A stretch of DNA of 64,000 bases from Megachile rotundata (lineage: Eukaryota; Arthropoda; Insecta; Hymenoptera; Megachilidae). A model generated the notes under the pieces. The model saw only the letters and a list, made by a program, of their open reading frames with translations, did not search any database and had not been told where the DNA came from. The number at the start of each line of letters is the position of its first letter. The first letter of the stretch is position 1. The position numbers and the translations under genes are program-made. The DNA is taken from contig NC_134984.1 in NCBI RefSeq assembly GCF_050947335.1, forward strand, positions 5,499,926 through 5,563,925, written 5' to 3'. Below are positions 44,663 to 53,040 of this stretch, piece by piece.

Positions 44663-45299
44663 GAGGCAGAAGGCGACCCGCTTCTCGGGCGCCCTCTTGA
44701 GGGTAGTGGGGCAGCGCGGCTTCACCGCGTCGTCCCCACTGTGTGAAAGATGAGTGAATGTGTTGGTGTGTGTGTCAGCGTGCTTGTGGTGTGATTGTGT
44801 GTGTGTGAGTGTAGTTAGTAAGTAGAGAGAAGTGGTGGGATGGCGATCGCGTCGCCCTCCCCGACGTCGGTCCCCATCTCCTTGCATGAGTGTCGGCGGT
44901 CTTGGTGCGGGGTGTCGGAGTTCCCGGGATTGACCGAGGCCGCCATGGCCGCAGGTGTCATGGGCGGGGGCCCATGGCACCATTGCACGCCGTCAGGTGT
45001 GTGGAGACGACGGCGGGCGTGACGACGTCGTCGGCTCCGATAAGGGTGGAGTGGGTTTTAATATTGTTGTGTGGGGAGGCTTCTCCTCCCCACGAGAAGG
45101 GCGACGGTTTGGTCGCAAGGCGGCACATTGGCGGGCCGTGGCGACAAATATGGCACGACCCCATAGCCCGCCATGCCGCAGAGGGTGGGCATCACCGAGG
45201 GGTTTTAGTGGGTAGAAATCCCACACTACCCCTGCTCCTCCCCCGGGGAGTGGGGGCGTCTTGTAGAAGATTTCCCCCCGTAAAAAAAAAAAAAAAAAG
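44663..45299 (+). other. LINE 3' UTR
   Basis: GT-rich run at about 44760-44820, then a GC-rich part. The last 100 bp are shared with the LINE copies ending at 40142 and at 51807 (minus), including GGTTTTAGTG and a C-rich stretch before the A tail. Confidence 0.75.
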
Positions 45300-45500
45300 G
45301 CGCAAGTGCACGTAATCGTATTTTTCGTCTCATTTCTTCTAGTAGCGATGAATTGACAAAAAATGGACCAAGCCGACATCGCACCATTACAGTAATGTCG
45401 GGCTGCTATCGCTTTTGGTGAGTAAATGCCTAAATTTTACGTAAAACGGAAAATACGGCGCAACGTGTCTAGGAGCGGCCATCTTGATTGTTTACATCTA

Positions 45501-47181
45501 CAGTGAGTCACAAAATTATTGGCACAGGGATACATTTAAAAAAAAAGGCGTCAAACAAAGGGTTTGCGAAAGTATTTTTATTATTTTTTCTTTCATAACA
45601 TGTTCTTTACACTCTAAGCTAACTGAACAATACAAAAGAATAACAATATTTATTGTAAACAAAAGAAAATAACAATTCATAACACAATGTGTACATTTTC
45701 GAGGTTACAAAATTATTGGCACAGTCTGCATTCAATAAGTCCAGTTGAATATCATGAGCTTCAAATGCTTTTGTTTTCCATAAGAACATTGTAACATTGC
45801 TTAGTGTATCCTTGACTCGCAAAGAGCGACGCTGAATTGTAAAAATTTACAGTAAATACAATTTTTACGAAAGTTTGTATTATAATGGTTAATAAAGGTA
45901 GAGAAACAAGTGTAGAAATTAGAAATATTATAATTTCGCATTGGAAGAATGGGAAATCGTATAGAGAAATAAGTAAAATTATAGGAAGAAGCTATAGTAC
46001 AGTAAGAAATATTATTAAAAAATATGAAAGGGAAGGAAAAATAGAAAATAAGTATGGACGTGGTAGAAAGAGAAGCTTAAATACATCAGAAGAACGTTTT
46101 ATTGTAAGAAAAGTAAAAGAAGATCCGAAAACAAGTGCTCCCAGAATTACTGCAATGTTGGAAAATTTTTGTGGAAAAACAATTTCTAATGAAACAGTAC
46201 GAAGAGTACTTAGAAGACACTCTTATAATGGTCGTATCGCCAGACGAAAAGCACTAGTTAGTGCTGTTAATAGAAAAAAAGATTAGATTTTGCCAAAAAA
46301 TACATATTGAAAACTTCTGACTTTTGGTATAATGTAATTTTTTGTGACGAATCTAAATTTAATGTCTGGGGATCAGATGGTCGTTCAACAGTATGGAGAA
46401 AACCAAATGAAGAATTGAAGCCTAGAAATTTGCAACCAACTGTGAAGCATGGAGGCGGTAGCGTCATGGTATGGGGGTGTTTCAGTTATTATGGCGTAGG
46501 GAACTTACATGTTATTAACGAAACAATGAATAAAACAATGTATTTAGACATTTTGCGAAACAATTTAAAACAGAGTGCTTCAAAAATGGGTATTTTAGAT
46601 AAGTTCCTGTTTTATCAAGACAACGATCCGAAACATAAAGCACACATTGTAAAAGAGTGGCTATTATACAATTGTCCCAGAGTTATCGAAACACCCCCAC
46701 AATCGCCCGATCTCAATCCTATTGAGATGATTTGGAACAAACTTGATGTCCAAGTACGAAAACATTGTATTACTAACAAAAATGTTTTGGAAACTAAATT
46801 AAAATCCGAATGGAATTATATTAAAATTATATTAAAAAATTAATCGAATCAATGCCAAAAAGATTGGCAGAGGTAATTAAGCAAAAAGGCTATCCTACAA
46901 AATACTAGAAAGCGAATTTTCATTTAAGAATAGTACTATAATTAATTATTTTACAATATGTGCCAATAATTTTGTGACCTCGAAAATGTACACATTGTGT
47001 TATGAATTGTTATTTTCTTTTGTTTACAATAAATATTGTTATTCTTTTGTATTGTTCAGTTAGCTTAGAGTGTAAAGAACATGTTATGAAAGAAAAAATA
47101 GTAAAAATACTTTTGCAAACCCTTTGTTTGACGCCTTTTTTTTTAAATGTATCCCTGTGCCAATAATTTTATGACTCACTG
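45501..47181 (+). mobile_element. Tc1-like transposon with IR/DR termini
   Basis: TA flanks (45499-45500, 47182-47183) enclose 1681 bp starting CAGTGAGTCACAAAATTATT. Inverted repeats are about 222 bp (45501-45722, 46960-47181). Each holds two copies of the motif (C/T)ACAAAATTATTGGCACAG, at the outer and inner ends, which is the IR/DR arrangement known from Sleeping Beauty-type Tc1 elements. Confidence 0.93.
45885..46908 (+). pseudogene. Tc1-like transposase, two frameshifts
   Basis: ATG 45885 opens a frame with two helix-turn-helix units (SYREISKIIGRSYSTVRNII and later SAPRITAMLENFCGKTISNE) and the GRGRKRSL hook. The frame breaks in a run of A near 46272. The catalytic part then reads in the +2 frame: IFCDESKFN, GGGSVMVWGCFSYYGVG, FYQDNDPKHKA and PPQSPDLNPIEMIWNKL (DD34E). 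A second slip near 46838 separates the C-terminal end (MPKRLAEVIKQKGYPTKY), which stops at 46908. Total length would be about 340 residues, normal for Tc1. Confidence 0.9.
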
Positions 47182-48589
47182 TATGTCTGTCTCACGTGTA
47201 CGTCCGAAGAATTTTTCGTTTCATTCAAAATGTGAGGTTTGTTGGCGTAAAATCGATAGCAGCCCGATATTGGGCATATCTACCGGTGCTAAAGCTATCC
47301 TCAGAAAGTGAATTTATGCAATTTTCGAGACGTGAAACGAAAAGTACGAAATCGGACCTCTCTCTCGCACATCGCTTATACGTGCATGCGCCGTCACGTG
47401 TTAGTGTACACGCACAGTTACTGCGGGATCCTAGCCTTAAGGGCAGGATCCTGCAGTAACTGTGCTTGTATACTAACACATAGCGGCGCATGCACGTATA
47501 GGCGATGTGCGAGAGAGAGCTCCGATTTCGTACTTTCGATCTTACGTCTCGAAAATTGCATAAATTCACTTTCTGAGGATAACTTTAGCACCGTTAGCTA
47601 TCCACAATATCGCGCTGTTATCGATTTTACGTCAATAAACATCACATTCTGAATAAAACGAAAAATTCTTCGGACGTACACGTGAGACAGACATAGATTT
47701 TGACAGTCAAGATGGCCGCTCCTAGACACGTTGCGCCGTATTTTTGCTTTTACGCAAAATTTAGAGATTTACTCTCCAAAAACGATAGCAGCGCGACATT
47801 ACTGTAATGGTACGATGTCGGGTTGGTCCATTTTTTGTCAATTTATCATTTCTGAAAGACGTAAGATCGAAAATACGATTTTGCACACCGGCGCCTGTCA
47901 ACGATGTTCCGCCATGCAATTATAGTTTCACGATTATCTACTTGGAGCGCTTGTAGTATTAGTCGCATGTTGTCGCGGTTTTGGCCACATTACCTACAAC
48001 GTCGATGAAAATACGAAACTGTCGGTAACTGCGTACAATTTTCGGGACAAGGTATGACACTGCGCATTGCATTGCGCGCATCACGTAATTCAACTGTTCA
48101 GGGAAAATAGAAATCTCAATTTTCCACCTTTAACTTTTCCGTGCTTTATTAACAGAGATGGTCTTCGACCATTCGCTTCCGCAAACAGTGATGAACTGAC
48201 TCGCACGAAAAAACATTCATCGCCACGCACGCTGACGTATTCTCGCCCGGAATCATTCCTCGAACTCGGACACCAAACGCGACACTCGATCCGATCATCT
48301 AAACATCCTATCGCAAACGCTACGCAGCATTCAATCGGACTCAGGCAAACAACTCATTATCTCATTTCATACACACCGAAATTCTTACAGCTAGACTAAA
48401 TATAAGTTTAAATCATATAGTGCATATACCAAAGCAAAATAAAATCTTACAATAGACTGTGGTGCAAGAATAAAAATGTTTAATCGTTAGATTTTGGAGA
48501 ATTTTTTATTCTCCACAATTCATTATTAGAATCATCGGATCTCATTTACGACATAATATTATGGAATTGGAGAGAAAAAGTGCGATAAT

Positions 48590-48665
48590 ATCGGTTGCCG
48601 GAATCGAACTCAGAACCACAAGAATCGTAGCAGCCGACCCTACGCGTTTACCTACACAATTTCTT
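48590..48665 (-). other. tRNA-like module, left arm, outer
   Basis: On the minus strand GGTAAACGCGTAGGGTCGG (A-box-like) precedes GAGTTCGATTCCGGCAACC (B-box and T-loop-like). The mirror-image counterpart is at 51115-51195. A complete cloverleaf is not evident, so it is probably tRNA-derived rather than a functional tRNA. Confidence 0.4.
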
Positions 48666-49195
48666 GCAAATTTGTTTTCTAATAGTCGTAATAAATGAAT
48701 TACATTGCACCGAATTTATATAACAGAAAATAATATAACACATTACCTCTTGCCGGCTGTTAATTCTGTAGGATTACAATATATAACAAGAAATTTTATA
48801 TGTATATTTTTAATTAAAAATAAAGGTAAACTCGCAACACAACAAAAAAAGAATCAACTCGTTCGCTTCGCGGTTCAGAAGTCAGTCCGCTCGTCCTTTC
48901 CACCTCCTCGTGCGGTGCTCTGCCTCAAAATCTCCGACGGAGAAGATGCGTCACCGCAGCGATGACGCCCTTCGTCGAATTTTTATATTTTCTTTATTGA
49001 CCCGTCAATTCGTCTTCTTATTATAAAATATATTTGAAATAATTATGAATAATTACGAAGAAATTGTATATAATAGTATATGCAATAGTATTTAATATAA
49101 TACTGGAACTATTATGGATAATATCACCTAACCCAACCCATATTGAAAGTATTACAAAAAAGAAAATTAAAAACATAGCATGAAAAACTAAAGGG

Positions 49196-49310
49196 TTCCA
49201 CAAACTAACGGGGATTCGATCCCACGCCTAGAAAACATCCGCCAATTGCGAGGTAAGAGTCCTACCGCTTTCGCTAATAATGCTGTTGCAGTATCCTTTT
49301 ACGTTTCTAA
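49196..49310 (-). other. tRNA-like module, left arm, inner
   Basis: On the minus strand TTAGCGAAAGCGGTAGGACT (A-box-like) is followed about 35 nt later by GTGGGATCGAATCCCCG, a T-arm-like hairpin with the loop ATCGAAT. The counterpart is at 50675-50755. Confidence 0.45.
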
Positions 49311-50674
49311 ATATAACTAGATACGACGTAAAATTAATAAATGCGGTTTTTCATTTTTTACAACTGCAGTTTGCAATTTAAAAATGTGAAAAAATTCTGT
49401 AATGTGTGCTATGTAAATCTCAATGTTTTAGAATTTTTTCGGAATTTTTGTACGAGATTAAATAGCCAAAATAAGCCAAAAACCGAAATTTTGTTTTTCC
49501 CTTTTTACTGCCCCCATGGTTGAGATAAGGGGTTGAAACTTGATGTAAGATGTCTTTTTTTGATATGCTATCGACTGTCGTATTGGATATTTCATTTGGG
49601 TCAAGTGCATTTTTGATCATTCCCTCCCTCTTTCCTCGAGTCGCGCTCGCTAGGATTAGGAAACTTGGTTCGAGCCCGTATTTCTAAAATTTGCTTGACG
49701 TCTAAAAATATTGTAGATTGATAGATATGGCAACAGCGTAACAATCCGGCAACGAGGCCTTCGCGTCCTTTGTCTGTCAAAAGTTGGTTGGTAATAGGAA
49801 TAGGAATAGGTGGCTAATAGAGTTTAGATATATTTGTAGATCTAGTCGATAGATGACGCAACGCGAGTTGTCTAGTTTATAGATTGTTTATTTCTAGTAT
49901 TCTCCACTCATAGACATCGTCGCTTCGATCGATTCGGAGATAAGTCAAAAAGGGGTCCTGTCCTTAATGACTTGACGTATGCCTAATTCTTTCTTATTTT
50001 TGCGAATTAAGGGGAGTGTCCCGTTTTTGTTTACCTCCGAATCGATCGAAGCGACGATGTCTATGAACGGAGAATACTAGAAATAGAAAATCTGTAAACT
50101 AGACAACTCGTGTCGTGTCATCTATCGACTAGATCTAGAAATATACCTAAACTCTATTGCCTACCTATTCCTATTCCTATTACCCGCCACCTTTCGGCAG
50201 AGAAATGACGCGAAGACATCGTTGCCGGATTGTTACGCTGTTGCCATATCTATCAATCTATTTTTAGACGTCAAGCAAATTGTAGAAATACGGAAAGCCA
50301 AGTTTCCTAATCCTAGCGAGCGCGACTCGAGGAAAGAGGGAGGGGATGATCAAAAATGCACTTGAGCCAAATGAAATATCCAATACGACAGTCGATAGCA
50401 TATCAAAAAAAGACATCTTACATCAAGTTTCAACCCCTTATCTCAACCATGGGGGCAGTAAAAAGGGAAAAACAAAATTTCGGTTTTTGGCTTATTTTGG
50501 CTATTTAATCTCGTACAAAAATTCCGAAAAAATTCTAAAACATTGAGATTCAAATAGCACACATTATAGAATTTTTTCATATTTTTATATTGCAAACTGT
50601 AGTTGTAAAGAATGAAAAACCACATTTATTTACGTCATATTTCCTTATATTCAGGAACGTAGAAAATCAGTTCT

Positions 50675-50755
50675 AAAGTATTATTGGCGAAATTGATAGG
50701 AATCGTGCCTCGTTTTAGAGCGCGGGATCAAATCCCGTTGGTTGAACAGTTTTAG
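50675..50755 (+). other. tRNA-like module, right arm, inner
   Basis: TTGGCGAAATTGATAGGAAT (A-box-like) precedes GCGGGATCAAATCCCGT, a T-arm-like hairpin with the loop ATCAAAT. The mirror partner is at 49196-49310. Confidence 0.45.
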
Positions 50756-51114
50756 TTTTTTCATGTTATATTTTTTTTAATTTACTTTTTTGTAATACTT
50801 TTAATATGGGTTAGGTTACGTAATATTGTCTACAATAGTTCCAGTATTATTTAAATACTACCGCATGTACTATTATATACAATTTCTTTTTATCTTATGA
50901 ATATAGAAATGTATAACAATAATTCAAAAAGATTTTTGCATTAAAAGCTAATGCATTAATGTCACATTTTGATAATTATTCATAATTATTTCAAATATAT
51001 TTTATAATAAGAAGACGAATTAACAGGCGGCAAGAGATAATGTGTTATATTATTTTCTGTTATCAAAATTCGGTGTAATGTGATTCCGGTATTATGACTA
51101 TTAGAAACTGAAAT

Positions 51115-51195
51115 TTCAGGAAATTGTGCGGGTAAGTGCGTAGAACCGGTGACTACGAATCTGTGGTTCCGGGTTTGATTCGCGGCAACCGATAT
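51115..51195 (+). other. tRNA-like module, right arm, outer
   Basis: GGGTAAGTGCGTAGAACCGG is followed by CCGGGTTTGATTCGCGGC, a T-arm-like segment with the loop TTTGATT. The mirror partner is at 48590-48665. Confidence 0.4.
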
Positions 51196-51464
51196 ACAAA
51201 TTTTTTCTCCGATTCCATACTATTGTGTATCGTAAATGAGATCCGGTGTTTTTGATAAATTTGCATACGTTTGACTAAAACACGTCAAAAATTATTATTA
51301 TAAGGTTTTCTGAAATACAATTCAGAGAAAATCTTTATTGAAGGAATGAATAATATATTAGGCGTCATTCTAACATATGTGTCGTTTTAGAAAAACAATC
51401 TCTTATGCTCGAGTCCTCAATTCATTCTGACTCCACAACATTCAATAAAATCTGTATAGAAATT

Positions 51465-51770
51465 ATATTTATTTATCGTTCATTGAAACACATGTAGGAC
51501 AGTGACATTTTTTACAATACTATATTTTTTCACGCTTTGTGCATTCCGTTTTTTGATTACTGTTATTGACGCGTCAACCCGCTCGTTATCTGATGTCTTT
51601 TATTTAAATAGGAGTGGAGGAAACTCGCTCTTGCTTTGTCACTGATCTTGTTCCATATTTGCTAGATCAGCTGTTACTTCTTCTCTGCTTGATTCGGTTT
51701 TTTCATTTACAAAGTATCTACAACAGATAAAATGATATGCTTATGTTAAATATTATTTTTATGTAACAAC
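51465..51770 (-). repeat. Repeat block shared with 33905-34265
   Basis: On the minus strand ATCTGTTGTAG precedes a short open stretch (YFVNEKTESSREEVTADLAN) ending in TGA. The copy at 34.2 kb has the same acceptor-like site but different downstream codons. It could be the last exon of a repeat-encoded gene. The family is not recognised. Confidence 0.45.
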
Positions 51771-51801
51771 GAGGTCAAACGATTATCGTTTAACTACAAT
51801 G

Positions 51802-51806
<5 letters not shown>

Positions 51807-51834
<28 letters not shown>

Positions 51835-52150
51835 GTGGGGGAAATCTTCCAAAGATACTTCGCACCCTTGGGGGAGGGCGCGGGGTTATGTGGGACTTTT
51901 ACCCACTAAAACCCCCACGATGGTCCTTCTCCAACCCATGAGTGAGACCCCAGGGACTCTTAAAGAACACGACTGGGGCCTTTGTACCATGTCTGTCATC
52001 CCGTGGAAGATCGGAAAAGACCTCCCTCCCATAAAACCAAAACTAATCCTTACGGTAGTGCCCGAACCACCGAGGCACCACCGTCCCCCCTGGGGCAGCG
52101 TGCAGGGCGTCCTGGGCCCCCACCCAGAACGCCACTGCCCTTGCACAATA
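51807..52150 (-). mobile_element. 5'-truncated R1-type LINE 3' end
   Basis: A poly(T) run at 51807-51832 marks the A tail of a minus-strand insertion. The adjoining sequence reversed reads GGGGGTTTTAGTGGGTAAAA ... GGAAGATTTCCCCCACG, matching the 3' ends at 40142 and 45299. Only about 320 bp of 3' UTR remains. ACAATGATA left of the T run and ACAATAATA on the right may be its target duplication. Confidence 0.75.
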
Positions 52151-52329
52151 ATAATTATGTTAGCTTGAATGCATTTTTGGGGAATCATTGAAGTCAATTA
52201 GCCGTTGGTATTTTGTCCTTGAACGATTTATGAATGGGAACAATGTTCATTATGGACGTGGCCGCAGAGTGGGGAAGGCGAGGATGCTGAAAGAATGAAC
52301 GAAGTCCGTGATATATAAAAACAATATCT

Positions 52330-52590
52330 AACACATATTATTGTTATTTTATGTATATATGTAAGATATTTATAGACGTAAATATAGTATTAATTACTTT
52401 AATAATCTGTAACAATAAAAATTATTAACAGTGCAAGCAAAATTTTTACTCACGGATGGATTCTGACAAATGTATCGTACGATGCCCCTGGAGAACGATG
52501 TCACACGGCAGTCTACAGCGGGAGTGTGGGTACGGTGGGCGGGTACTCAGGAATCGCTCCGCAATGTGCAACTAATTACGAGTTCTGCTT
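52330..52590. repeat. Arm copy of the hAT-like fold-back MITE
   Basis: ATTATTAACAGTGCAAGCAA, a CGTACGATGCCCCTGG-type segment and GTGCAACTAATTACGAG follow the order of the right arm at 31765-31998, at lower identity. It ends just before the 146-bp repeats of the Mutator/YqaJ element. Confidence 0.7.
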
Positions 52591-52619
52591 TGTAGGAAGG
52601 GAAAGGGTTTAAAGTGCTT

Positions 52620-53040
52620 TTAGTTATTTACGGTTTACCAGCGTCCAGAAACTCGATAGATAGCATGATCTATGAGTACAATTGCAGAATGCAATTGTCA
52701 ACTATCGGTAAAGGTCGATGGTACTGCACTTTCCAGTACAGTGTGACACTGGACCGTTGCAACGTTTACTGTTTTTCATTTTTCCGGTGTCAAGCAACTC
52801 GTGTGATCGCATCATCCACGAGTACAATTGCAGAATGCAATTGTCAACCATCGGTAAAGATCGATGGTACTGCACTTTCCAGTACAGTGTGACACTGGAC
52901 CGTTGCAACGTTTACTGTTTTTCATTTTTCCGGTGTCAAGCAACTCGTGTGATCGCATCATCCACGAGTACAATTGCAGAATGCAATTGTCAACCATCGG
53001 TAAAGATCGATGGTACTGCACTTTACAGTACAGTGCGACG
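52620..53040. repeat. 146-bp tandem repeat at the 3' end of the Mutator/YqaJ element
   Basis: GAGTACAATTGCAGAATGCA recurs at about 52673, 52819 and 52965, a period of 146 bp. Each unit contains GATGGTACTGCACTTTCCAG and TACAGTGTGACACTGGACCG. The rightmost partial unit overlaps the last codons and stop of the transposase gene (53023), where the sequence is slightly changed. Confidence 0.9.

Larger units (their letters stand above)
42732..45299 (+). mobile_element. R1-clade LINE, 5' truncated, with poly(A)
   Basis: GCGCAAGTGCACGT at 42718-42731 is repeated at 45300-45313, after about 17 A. The element holds the RT to C-terminal part of ORF2 and a 3' UTR of about 630 bp ending TTTAGTGGGTAGAAATCCCA ... 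CCCCCGTAAAA. It inserted into the giant fold-back element. Confidence 0.92.
42200..48455. mobile_element. Giant fold-back element carrying two later insertions
   Basis: Sequence 42200-42731 is the reverse complement of about 47900-48455, and 45314-45500 of about 47690-47900. The sequence 47182-47420 is the reverse complement of 47440-47690. Landmarks are CTCTGTTAATAAAGC with its reverse GCTTTATTAACAGAG, and AAGATGGCCGCTCC with GGAGCGGCCATCTT. The centre is GGATCCTAGCCTTAAGGGCAGGATCC-like near 47430. Removing the LINE (42732-45299) and the Tc1 element (45501-47181) leaves a palindrome of about 2 kb. No own coding frame is evident. Terminal duplications are not resolved. Confidence 0.8.
48520..51260. 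mobile_element. 2.7-kb palindromic element with tRNA-like modules
   Basis: The left arm 48520-49980 is the reverse complement of 50010-51260, with the centre near 49990. Inner-arm landmarks are GGAATAGGAATAGG with its reverse CCTATTCCTATTCC, and CCCATGGTTGAGATAAGGGG with its reverse. In outer parts similarity is lower but clear, e.g. GCCGGCTGTTAATTC-type and ATCGGTTGCCGGAATCGAAC. There is no long coding frame. Single-arm or partial copies are at 32015-32640, 33700-33860 and 40830-41010. Confidence 0.8.

Noticed and set aside
47225..47652. Pair of related 114-residue proteins on opposite strands
   Set aside because: They are mirror images produced by the palindrome centre near 47430. No coding signature.
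49196..49310. A functional tRNA gene
   Set aside because: A and B boxes are recognisable, but I could not form a full acceptor and anticodon arm, and the copy lies in a palindromic repeat.
49420..50546. A 66-residue protein found in three places (32360, 49420, 50346)
   Set aside because: It lies in the palindromic-arm repeat. Frame length differs between copies, no family features are seen, and identity is explained by the DNA repeat.
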